From a virus, in IMG/VR virus record IMGVR_UViG_3300035001_000007, positions 1 through 38,350 of that record: a stretch of DNA of 38,350 nt; one strand, given 5' to 3'. Shown one piece after another: positions 7,643 through 13,432 of the stretch. The position numbers were made by a program, and so were the translations under genes. The notes under the pieces were generated by a model, which did no database searches, was not told the DNA's origin, and was given only the letters and a program-made list of their open reading frames with translations. Position 1 is the first letter of the stretch; each line of letters starts with the position of its first letter.

Positions 7643-7806
7643 GGCCGCGCACCTCGCTGCTCGGCGCGGATGCGCTTGAACGTCTTGCGTATGTCGGTCG
7701 CGACTGCCGGCGTGTACTGGAAGCGGCCGTCGATGAGGCCGCCGATGGGGCCACTGCGTTGCGGCTGCTTGGGGCGCCGTGGGCGAGGGGAAACGATCAT
7801 GATCAT
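7639..7806 (-). CDS. Small basic early protein
   Basis: A 55-residue, strongly basic protein with a Pro/Arg/Lys-rich N-terminus and a C-terminal helix (TDIRKTFKRIRAEQR). Start at 7806 is supported by GGAG six bases upstream and by the 4-bp overlap with the 40-residue membrane gene before it. It overlaps the next gene by 4 bp. The family is not recognised; nucleic-acid binding is a possibility from charge only. Confidence 0.6.
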   Translation of the reverse strand: MIMIVSPRPRRPKQPQRSGPIGGLIDGRFQYTPAVATDIRKTFKRIRAEQRGARP

Positions 7807-7925
7807 GGTGTGCTCCAGCCGTAGACACACATCGCGGCAAGCACGATGGGCAGGACGATGAAGGCCGCCAGCGCGGCGGCGGTCGCGAGGAAGCCCGGGA
7901 CGGGCTTGACGGGCGATGTCCTCAT
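7803..7925 (-). CDS. Small single-pass membrane protein (40 aa)
   Basis: A 40-codon frame starting ATG at 7925 and ending TGA at 7803. Residues 11-35 form one hydrophobic segment rich in Ala, Leu, Ile and Val, after a short basic N-terminus (MRTSPVKPVPG). Its stop overlaps the next start as ATGA, matching the coupling used throughout this operon, which supports it being real. No strong ribosome binding site is seen. It fills what would otherwise be an empty gap in the operon. Possible roles are superinfection exclusion or membrane targeting; nothing in the sequence decides. Confidence 0.55.
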   Translation of the reverse strand: MRTSPVKPVPGFLATAAALAAFIVLPIVLAAMCVYGWSTP

Positions 7926-7974
7926 GAGACCAACGCCGGTTTCTTGGAATGAGGTCGAGCGCATGGCCGGCCTT

Positions 7975-8247
7975 TCAAAAAGGGCAGCGCAGGGCAGGGC
8001 GCCCGCGCGTGCTCAGGACGATTTCGAGCGCGATGTCCGTCACCTCTTCGTCGGAGGCGCCGTATCGGCTTGCGAGCAGCGCCGCGCTCATGGGGTTTCG
8101 CTCGCAGAAGGGCGAACCCGGGCGGTGCTCGTAGTGGTATCCGCCGCACCGGCACAGCCGATGGCCGGTTTCGCGCAGGTGCTGCGTGAACAGGCCATAA
8201 CTGCGACGCCGCGTGCGGCACTCGGGGCAGCGGAAGAGGAAGGCCAT
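7975..8247 (-). CDS. Zinc-ribbon-like early protein
   Basis: A 90-residue protein with an N-terminal CPEC (8-11) followed by cysteines and histidines (LRETGHRLCRCGGYHYEHRP, then FCER) that could bind one or two zinc ions. The C-terminal half is helical and resembles short phage segments with a possible helix-turn-helix (GASDEEVTDIALE). It starts on a TAATG overlap with the preceding gene's stop. A role in transcription or host-protein binding is plausible but unproven. Confidence 0.7.
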   Translation of the reverse strand: MAFLFRCPECRTRRRSYGLFTQHLRETGHRLCRCGGYHYEHRPGSPFCERNPMSAALLASRYGASDEEVTDIALEIVLSTRGRPALRCPF

Positions 8248-8450
8248 TAGGAGGCGCTTCCTGCCGCTGAGAGCAGGGCGTCGATGCGCGCACGTTCGAA
8301 GGCTTCGATTTCCTTCGAGAGCGACGGGTGCTCGGACGAGAGGAAACCGGCCACGTAGTGCCAGCTAAAGTGGCCGCGCTCTTGGGCGGACTTCATCGCA
8401 CGGGCGAATGCCTGGGCTGCGGGCGTGCGACGAACGTGCGCGGTCCTCAT
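8247..8450 (-). CDS. Unknown small early protein
   Basis: A 67-residue, mostly helical protein (QAFARAMKSAQERGHFSW, then KEIEAFERARIDALLSAAG). It has no recognised domain. Its start overlaps the previous stop by 4 bp and its stop shares bases with the next start (TAATG), so it sits firmly in the coupled early-left operon. Confidence 0.65.
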   Translation of the reverse strand: MRTAHVRRTPAAQAFARAMKSAQERGHFSWHYVAGFLSSEHPSLSKEIEAFERARIDALLSAAGSAS

Positions 8451-8797
8451 CCTTCGCCTCGCGCCGAGCCGTTGAGGGCGTCGATGTCGTAACTGAGCGC
8501 GCGAGCGCGCTCGGCAAACCCGGCGGCCATGGGGTGCGCCGGTGCGGACTCGGTGTATGCGGCGACCTTGGCGTCGGCGATTCCCGGCAGGCTGATGCTG
8601 CCGAGCTTCAGAGCCTTGTTTGCGAGCGGCACGCCCATGGCTTGCCAGTTCGGCACGCCTGCCGCGCGGCAGCGATAGAACGCTTGGCGACGCGCGCCGG
8701 TCGTGCGAATCCAGATGTCTACGCGCGCCGAGCTGGTGGCCGCCTGGCGCGATGCGGCGCGGTCGTCGGTGGCGTGGTTGATTTGAGCGCGGGCCAT
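8447..8797 (-). CDS. Unknown early protein
   Basis: A 116-residue protein without a recognised domain. The middle is basic and includes WIRTTGARRQAFYRCRAAGVPNW. GAGGG eight bases before the ATG at 8797 supports the start. It begins 4 bp after the stop of the first operon gene and overlaps the next gene by 4 bp. Function unknown. Confidence 0.65.
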   Translation of the reverse strand: MARAQINHATDDRAASRQAATSSARVDIWIRTTGARRQAFYRCRAAGVPNWQAMGVPLANKALKLGSISLPGIADAKVAAYTESAPAHPMAAGFAERARALSYDIDALNGSARGEG

Positions 8798-8801
8798 CGC
8801 A

Positions 8802-9011
8802 TTAGCCCTCGATGCGGGTCGCTTCGATCACCGGGCAGCCGGTGACGTGCTGAGCCATGCCTATGGCCTGCTCTGCGTTGGCCGCACGGATCTGCACGAA
8901 CGGCGCGGCGCCGGTGTCCGAGGGGTTCAAGTGCCCGAGAGCGTCGCGCGGCGTGTAACTGCAGCGATAACGGCGCGAAGCCACTTGGCGAGATTGGGTA
9001 GATTGCTTCAA
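8802..9011 (-). CDS. First gene of the early-left operon, unknown
   Basis: A 69-residue protein. The TTG at 9011 is chosen because GGAG lies six bases upstream; the frame stays open to 9071 but that extension runs through two operator copies. The protein is basic at the N-terminus and contains a small alpha/beta pattern (FVQIRAANAEQAIGMAQHVTG) resembling short phage host-interaction proteins. It is the promoter-proximal gene and so would be the first product made on induction. Function unknown. Confidence 0.65.
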   Translation of the reverse strand: MKQSTQSRQVASRRYRCSYTPRDALGHLNPSDTGAAPFVQIRAANAEQAIGMAQHVTGCPVIEATRIEG

Positions 9012-9022
9012 GTCGAACTCCA

Positions 9023-9103
9023 GTAAGTGAACTGACTGGGCGACTGTAAGCGTACTAACTTGCCGAGGCAAGTGGGCTAACAGAGATATTTAAGCGTACT
9101 AAC
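9023..9103. promoter_or_regulatory. Four-site operator array at the early-left promoter
   Basis: Four copies of a 14-bp semi-palindrome, all in the same orientation: 9023-9036 (GTAAGTGAACTGAC), 9046-9059 (GTAAGCGTACTAAC), 9068-9081 (GCAAGTGGGCTAAC) and 9090-9103 (TTAAGCGTACTAAC). The start-to-start distances are 23, 22 and 22 bp, about two helical turns, which suits cooperative binding on one DNA face. The same motif occurs at the repressor/Cro boundary, which identifies it as the phage operator. A minus-strand promoter is possible with TTGCCT and TTACAG about 16 bp apart within the array. Confidence 0.75.
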
Positions 9104-9110
9104 GAGAAGG

Positions 9111-9138
9111 GCGCAAAAAAACCCGCTCAGGCGGGTTT
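9111..9138 (-). terminator. Rho-independent terminator of the repressor transcript
   Basis: AAACCCGC (9119-9126) and GCGGGTTT (9131-9138) form an 8-bp stem with loop TCAG. Read on minus the stem is followed by a run of seven T, ending before the operator array. It separates repressor transcription from the early-left operon. Confidence 0.85.
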
Positions 9139-9158
9139 GTTCGGTCGGGGTGGTCCGG

Positions 9159-9827
9159 CTAGTCAGGACGCCATTTGCTGGAGGAAACCACCGCTGCGAC
9201 TGCGTGAATGGCGTCGATCTCGGAAAGATCGAAGGTCAGCCGCTCTTGGGTGTTCACGCTCAGCACTTCGACCGATGTCGAGCGACGCACCAACAGCTCT
9301 TTGACCATCTTCCTGCCATCGCGGAGCTTCAGCAGCACGTACTCTCCGGTCTGGGGGGTGCCGTTCGGCTCTACGAGCACATACCAACCATCACGAATCG
9401 CGGGGAACATACTTTGCCCTCGCACGCGCAAGCCGTAGGCGTTTGGGTCTTCTGTGGCTATTTCGATGTGCCCATCTCCCGCGCCCACGACGGAGCTAAT
9501 TTCCTCATAGTAGCCGTCGTCCCCCATCTTGGCTGTGCCAACGACGGGAACGAACCTGGCTCGCTTTGCGCGCCCCGCGAACTCGTGGTCGTCCTGCAAT
9601 CCGGGGGCATCGACCTTCTTTTGCCCTTTGCCCTTGGCGAGCCATAGGGCGCTGAACCCCGTATAGCGCTCCAGCAGCACTGCCGGCTCAATTTTCAAGC
9701 TCTGTGTTTCTCCACTGAGCCATTGCGAGACTGCGGAGTGTGAAACGCCGGCTTTGCCGCTGATTTCGCCGACGGTCCATCCCGTCTCGCGGACGAGTTC
9801 CTGCATGCGTTCTTGAAGAGTGCTCAT
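9159..9827 (-). CDS. CI-like repressor (HTH plus S24/LexA peptidase)
   Basis: A 222-residue prophage repressor. A Cro/CI helix-turn-helix spans about 18-38 (VGEISGKAGVSHSAVSQWLSG). The S24 peptidase domain follows from about 92, with catalytic Ser139 (RGQSMFP) and Lys176 (MVKELL), 37 residues apart as in LexA. The region where Ala-Gly or Cys-Gly cleavage is expected reads GTAKMGDDGYYEE (97-109), without a standard Ala-Gly pair, so self-cleavage may use another bond or be lost. The ATG at 9827 is chosen; the frame upstream lies in the operator region. A -10-like TGTAAT on minus lies nine bases before the ATG, implying a nearly leaderless message. It should bind the GTAAGYGNRCTAAC operators on both sides. 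Confidence 0.92.
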   Translation of the reverse strand: MSTLQERMQELVRETGWTVGEISGKAGVSHSAVSQWLSGETQSLKIEPAVLLERYTGFSALWLAKGKGQKKVDAPGLQDDHEFAGRAKRARFVPVVGTAKMGDDGYYEEISSVVGAGDGHIEIATEDPNAYGLRVRGQSMFPAIRDGWYVLVEPNGTPQTGEYVLLKLRDGRKMVKELLVRRSTSVEVLSVNTQERLTFDLSEIDAIHAVAAVVSSSKWRPD

Positions 9828-9893
9828 GTAAGTGCAATTACAGCTTAGGACGCCGTAAGTGTCCTTTGACCGTTCCGGTAAGCGTGCTAACAT
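9828..9893. promoter_or_regulatory. Divergent repressor/Cro promoter region with three operators
   Basis: Three copies of the operator motif lie at 9828-9841 (GTAAGTGCAATTAC), 9855-9868 (GTAAGTGTCCTTTG, weakest) and 9878-9891 (GTAAGCGTGCTAAC, strongest). A rightward promoter is visible as TTGACC (9866-9871), 16 bp, TAACAT (9888-9893), so the third operator covers its spacer and -10 box. Transcription would begin at about 9900, at the cro ATG. The layout resembles the three-site right operator of lambda. Confidence 0.75.
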
Positions 9894-9900
9894 TTCGCCG

Positions 9901-10131
9901 ATGAAGAAATCTCGCGCGCTTGAGTTGTTGGGCGGGTCCGTTGGTGCAGCGGCTAAATCCATTGGCCGCATCTCTTCGGCCGCCATATCTCAGTGGCCAG
10001 AAGAATTGCCGCCGCGCATCGAGGACCGGGTGCTCGCCGCCCTCGCTCGAAAGCACCTGCCTCCCGAAATGATCGGCGAGGCCAGCGCGGCTTCTGTTGA
10101 TGGTCGCGAGGTGAGGGGGGCGCGTGCATAG
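9901..10131 (+). CDS. Cro-like / YdaS-like regulator
   Basis: A 76-residue DNA-binding protein. Residues 8-35 (ELLGGSVGAAAKSIGRISSAAISQW) fit the helix-turn-helix of Cro and YdaS-type proteins, which begin with MKKSRALELLGG-like helices. It is transcribed divergently from the repressor across shared operators, the classical Cro position. No ribosome binding site precedes the ATG, and the promoter -10 box ends only seven bases before it, so the message is probably leaderless. It should repress the same operators and favour lytic growth. Confidence 0.85.
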   Translation: MKKSRALELLGGSVGAAAKSIGRISSAAISQWPEELPPRIEDRVLAALARKHLPPEMIGEASAASVDGREVRGARA

Positions 10132-10154
10132 CGCCCGGCGAGCGCGGGCTCGCA

Positions 10155-10448
10155 CTACGACGGCCTTCCGGCCGCCGGCCGTAGCACGTCTACGGCGGGG
10201 GAAAGCACGCGCTCGCAAAGTTGTGCCATCGCTTCGCGCTGACGCAGCGCCTGCAGCCCTTGGGCGCCTGCGCTTGCCGTCGTTATCTCAATCCACGCCG
10301 CGATGTTCTCGCGGCTCAAGTCTGGTTCGACTTCCAGCAGTTGCACGAGCTGCTGCAGGAATTGCTCGATGGCGTCGATGCGCTCCGCCAGCGTCGGAGC
10401 AGGACTCGCTTCGGCGAGGCATTGGCTGTTTTTCTCTGAGGTCTGCAT
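10155..10448 (-). CDS. Possible unknown protein, antisense between cro and cII
   Basis: A 97-residue minus-strand frame in an otherwise gene-free stretch of 315 bp. The product looks protein-like: helical with regular heptads (LAERIDAIEQFLQQLVQLLEV, then AMAQLCERVLSP) and high GC at third positions. Its ATG (10448-10446) overlaps the ATG of the plus-strand CII-like gene, and no clear ribosome binding site is present. It is convergent with cro. It may be a real regulator or toxin-like gene, or chance coding bias; the plus strand has a shorter frame that looks less like protein. Confidence 0.45.
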   Translation of the reverse strand: MQTSEKNSQCLAEASPAPTLAERIDAIEQFLQQLVQLLEVEPDLSRENIAAWIEITTASAGAQGLQALRQREAMAQLCERVLSPAVDVLRPAAGRPS

Positions 10449-10977
10449 GAGAACGAATATCTCAATTGACGAGGCGCACGGCTATGGCGCCGACGAGCCC
10501 GTGCCCGACAAGCTGCGCGGTCAGGATGCCGCGGTCGCCGCCTATGACACCGCGCACGGCTACGACGGCGGCATCGTGGCGCTTGCCAAGCGCATGGGCC
10601 ACAACCCCAACACGTTGACTCACAAGGTCAACCTGCAAAACACGTCCCATCACCTCACGCTGCGCGACGCCATCGAGCTGCAGTGGCAGAGCCGGGACTA
10701 TCGAATCTTGCATGCCATGGCCGACGAGCTGCAGCACGTCTGCATCCGCGCGACGCCAGCGCATTCCGAGGGCGATCCGCTCGATACGTTGATGCGGCTG
10801 CAGATGGACTTCGCCGACTACGTGCAGTCGCTCGGCGAGGCACTGACGCATCGCGCCGGTGGCGTGTCTCGCAATCAGATGCGCAAGGCCGAGCACCACG
10901 CGGCGGAAGCGATAGCCAGCGTGGGCCACGCGCTGGCGATGCTGCGTGGCCTTATGCGGGAGGAACCAAAGGTATGA
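10447..10977 (+). CDS. CII-like phage regulatory protein (Cp76/Phage_CII_2 type)
   Basis: A 176-residue protein. Residues 35-90 (YDGGIVALAKRMGHNPNTL, then VNLQNTSHHLTLRDAIELQ) match the pattern of the phage regulatory protein CII family found in P2-like and betaproteobacterial prophages: a lambda-type helix-turn-helix followed by a helical C-terminal region. The ATG at 10447 has GAGG five bases upstream. It is the second gene of the rightward early operon and is coupled by ATGA to a 15-codon frame before the replication gene. It probably controls lysogeny establishment or replication. Confidence 0.8.
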   Translation: MRTNISIDEAHGYGADEPVPDKLRGQDAAVAAYDTAHGYDGGIVALAKRMGHNPNTLTHKVNLQNTSHHLTLRDAIELQWQSRDYRILHAMADELQHVCIRATPAHSEGDPLDTLMRLQMDFADYVQSLGEALTHRAGGVSRNQMRKAEHHAAEAIASVGHALAMLRGLMREEPKV

Positions 10978-11021
10978 GCGCAGCGGTTCAACCTGGCCGG
11001 GGAGGGCGCGCGACGCCATGA
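10974..11021 (+). CDS. 15-codon coupling ORF
   Basis: ATG at 10974 overlaps the CII-like stop (ATGA), and its own TGA at 11019-11021 overlaps the ATG of the replication gene (ATGA). GGGAGG lies shortly upstream. The 15-residue product is Gly/Arg-rich and probably unimportant; the frame would carry ribosomes from the CII-like gene to the replication gene start. It is called from its precise double overlap only. Confidence 0.4.
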   Translation: MSAAVQPGRGGRATP

Positions 11022-11965
11022 GCATCCGGCTAATGACGATGGTTTTCGACCGCTATCCCGAGGGTGGCAGCGAGATGCTGCTCGCTCTGGCGATGGTCGA
11101 TCACGCGCGCGACGACGGCACGAGCATATGGCCCTCGGTCGATGAACTGGCGCGCAAGACACGGCAGAGCCGCCGCACGGTGCAGCGCCAGATCGCCAAG
11201 ATGGTGTCGTCGGGCTGGCTTGAGCAGGTCCGCACTGCCACCGGTCGGCGCGGCCTCACGAACGAGTACCGCGTATGTGCGGCGTGGGTGGCCGGCGAAG
11301 CGCTGCCCGCAACGGGTGCCAATTTGACACCCGTCGAAGACGCCGCTGAAAACGCCACGGGTGGCAGATTGGCACCCGTGCAAACACCCGAAGTTATCCA
11401 CACGGGTGACAGATTGACGCCCCATGAGAAGGGGTCGAGGGGTGACGCCAGTGACGCGAGGGGTGTCACCGGTGACGCGAGGGGTGACACAGCTATGACA
11501 CCCGAATCTTCAGGAACCATCAATAACCATACCCCCCTACCCCCCGGCGGGGAGGCGACCGGGTTCGATGAGCTTTTTGCGATCTACCCGAATCACGACA
11601 ACCGGATGAAGGCAGAACGCCGATACCTTCGTCTTGCGCCGAGCGCCGCGCTGCAGCAAACGATGCGCTCGGCCATCGAGGCCCAAAGGCTTAGCAAGAG
11701 GTGGACAAAGGACGGCGGTGAGTTCGTGCCCGAGTTCGCCACCTGGCTTCGCAATGAGCGGTGGCGCGATGCACCGCGTGTGACGGTCGCGACTGCTGGC
11801 GCATGGCACGAGACGCGCAGCGGCATCGATGCGATGGCGCGCGGACTGGGCCTCGATGCATGGGATGAGGCTGCGTTTTCGATGGGGCGGGGCGAGAGCT
11901 ACATCGCCTTCACCGCACGGGTGCGGCGTGCCGCAGAGAAGGCGGGGGAGGCGGTATGCGCGTGA
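11018..11965 (+). CDS. Replication initiation-like protein with winged helix
   Basis: A 315-residue protein. Residues 15-75 form a winged helix-turn-helix (WPSVDELARKTRQSRRTVQ, then LEQVRTATGRRGLTNEYRV), as in phage O-type replication proteins. The middle (about 100-145) holds three 15-residue repeats of the type ATGxxLTPxxx, which are the translation of DNA iterons. The C-terminal third (FDELFAIYPNHDNRMKAERR onward) resembles the domain found at the end of many phage replication proteins. It follows the CII-like gene through a 15-codon coupling frame. An adjacent helicase or DnaC-like gene is not present, so host helicase loading would be needed. It overlaps the next gene by 10 bp. Confidence 0.78.
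   Translation: MSIRLMTMVFDRYPEGGSEMLLALAMVDHARDDGTSIWPSVDELARKTRQSRRTVQRQIAKMVSSGWLEQVRTATGRRGLTNEYRVCAAWVAGEALPATGANLTPVEDAAENATGGRLAPVQTPEVIHTGDRLTPHEKGSRGDASDARGVTGDARGDTAMTPESSGTINNHTPLPPGGEATGFDELFAIYPNHDNRMKAERRYLRLAPSAALQQTMRSAIEAQRLSKRWTKDGGEFVPEFATWLRNERWRDAPRVTVATAGAWHETRSGIDAMARGLGLDAWDEAAFSMGRGESYIAFTARVRRAAEKAGEAVCA
11312..11486. other. Candidate phage replication origin (iterons and DnaA box)
   Basis: Inside the replication gene. Three near-palindromic iterons ACGGGTG-N9-CACCCGT start at 11312, 11357 and 11402, exactly 45 bp apart (the third has degenerate right arm CGCCCCA). A perfect DnaA box TTATCCACA lies at 11394-11402, abutting the third. Then GAGGGGTG repeats start at 11437, 11458 and 11479, exactly 21 bp apart. 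A less GC-rich stretch follows at about 11505-11535. An origin within the initiator gene is the arrangement of lambda. Confidence 0.7.
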
Positions 11966-12741
11966 CCGTGAGTTTCGATGGCGCCGGCCTTGCGAGTGTG
12001 CAGGCGCAGCTCGCCAAGCTGTCGGGCAGGGAGGCTAAGCAGGCCTATGCGAACGGGTTGAGCGACGGTGGCTTTCGCGCGCGGCGCGAGTGGCAGCGGG
12101 AGATGCGCGAGCAGTTCGACCGACCCACGCCCTACATCATCAAGAGCGTGTACGTGCGCAAGGCCACGCCCGAGCGGTTGAGTGTGGACATCGAGCCGAC
12201 CTACTTCGGCGGCAAGGGCGTGGACCCGCAGAAGATCCTACAGGCGCAAGAGTTCGGCGGCACACGTCGAGACAAGCGCAGCGAGGCGGCACTGCGCCGC
12301 ATCGGCATCCTGCCCGCCGGGTATCAGACGGTCATCCCTGCCACGGCATTTCCGGGCAGCGACGATGGGCGCGGCAATGTGCGCGGTGGCTTCCTCGTGC
12401 GCCTGCTGTCCTACTTTCAAGCTCTGGGCGAGCAGGGCTACAGGGCCAACATGACGGAAAAGCGCAAGGCCCGTCTGCACAAGGGGAACAAGGGCCGCGA
12501 GGGCGTGCGCTTCTTCATCTCATACGGGCGCCTTCGCAGTGGTCCGGCCGAGCACCTTGCGCCTGGCATCTGGGCGGCGACCGGGCAAGACGGGTTCATT
12601 GTTCGGCCCGTGCTGATGTTCGTGCATGGCGGCTACTACGAATCACGGATCAACCGCGAGCGCGTGGCCGAGCGTGCCGACCTTGAGCCGTACATCGAGC
12701 GGCGTATTCGATACCACGTCCGAAAGCTGGCAGGCCAATGA
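11956..12741 (+). CDS. Minor tail protein Z-like / tail-completion protein
   Basis: A 261-residue protein. The N-terminal part (QAQLAKLSGREAKQAYANGL, then RREWQREMREQFDRPTPYI) resembles prophage minor tail protein Z and related tail-completion proteins. The C-terminal part contains GVRFFISYGR and repeated basic motifs. No membrane segment is seen. It lies upstream of the terminase genes, not in the tail module, which is unusual for such a protein. It overlaps the replication gene by 10 bp and the next small gene by 4 bp. Assignment rests on remembered family likeness. Confidence 0.65.
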   Translation: MRVTVSFDGAGLASVQAQLAKLSGREAKQAYANGLSDGGFRARREWQREMREQFDRPTPYIIKSVYVRKATPERLSVDIEPTYFGGKGVDPQKILQAQEFGGTRRDKRSEAALRRIGILPAGYQTVIPATAFPGSDDGRGNVRGGFLVRLLSYFQALGEQGYRANMTEKRKARLHKGNKGREGVRFFISYGRLRSGPAEHLAPGIWAATGQDGFIVRPVLMFVHGGYYESRINRERVAERADLEPYIERRIRYHVRKLAGQ

Positions 12742-12905
12742 CGAACGGCAACGCAACGCCGCCCGCCGAGGCCGGCCCCCTCATGCACCGGCGCGGGGCG
12801 TTGCACGCGCACAACGGCACGGGTCCTTCCGCAGAGGTGTGCTTTACGGGTAATTCGAACCCCGAGCTCGGACTGTTCGGCGGTACTGCTAAGGGGGTTA
12901 AGTGA
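12738..12905 (+). CDS. Small unknown protein (55 aa)
   Basis: A 55-codon frame beginning on an ATGA overlap with the preceding gene and ending on a GTGA overlap with the terminase small subunit. The product is Gly/Asn/Pro-rich with no clear secondary structure. The double overlap and the lack of any gap argue that it is translated; it may only serve coupling. Not recognised. Confidence 0.5.
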   Translation: MTNGNATPPAEAGPLMHRRGALHAHNGTGPSAEVCFTGNSNPELGLFGGTAKGVK

Positions 12906-13432
12906 AAGCAGTCGAAGCAATGAGGCAGGCGATTTCGCAGGCCGAGTTCGGTGCGTGGGTCGGGATCAGCGAAGCGCGCGTGAGCCAGCTCATGGCTGAG
13001 GGCGTGCTGACCCGCGGCGAGACAGGCCACGAATGGCTGATTGCCTACTGCGAGCGGATGCGCGACATTGCCGCCGGCCGTGCGTCGTCGGAGACGGGCG
13101 GTCTCGACCTCGTGCAAGAGCGCGCGGCACTCGCGCGCGAGCAGCGCCTCGGCATCGCGATAAAGAACGCCGTCGCCCGGGGCGAATACGCGCCCATCAC
13201 GCTCTTGGCGGAAGTGCTCGCGACCGCCAGCCAATCCGTGTCCGAGCGCTTCGAGCAGTTGCCCGGCCTGCTGCGGAAGGTCTGCCCGGAGCTGCCCGAC
13301 ACCGCGCGCGACAAGCTGATGTCTGCCATCGCCGATGCACGCAACCAATGGGTGCGCGCAACGGCCCGGCTCGTGACAGAGGCGGTGGTGCAGCCCGAGG
13401 AAGATCCCGCCGAGGAAGGCGAGCCGCTGTGA
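12902..13432 (+). CDS. terS: Terminase small subunit (Nu1-like)
   Basis: A 176-residue protein. The N-terminal 45 residues (ISQAEFGAWVGISEARVSQLMAEGVL) form the winged helix-turn-helix of Nu1-type small terminases, which bind the cos or pac site. The helical middle (LVQERAALAREQRLGIAIKN) fits the oligomerisation region with the usual QERARLAKEQAD-like motif. The start is GTG at 12902, with AAGGGGG upstream. The stop overlaps the large subunit start by 4 bp. It selects phage DNA for packaging with the large subunit. Confidence 0.85.
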   Translation: MKAVEAMRQAISQAEFGAWVGISEARVSQLMAEGVLTRGETGHEWLIAYCERMRDIAAGRASSETGGLDLVQERAALAREQRLGIAIKNAVARGEYAPITLLAEVLATASQSVSERFEQLPGLLRKVCPELPDTARDKLMSAIADARNQWVRATARLVTEAVVQPEEDPAEEGEPL

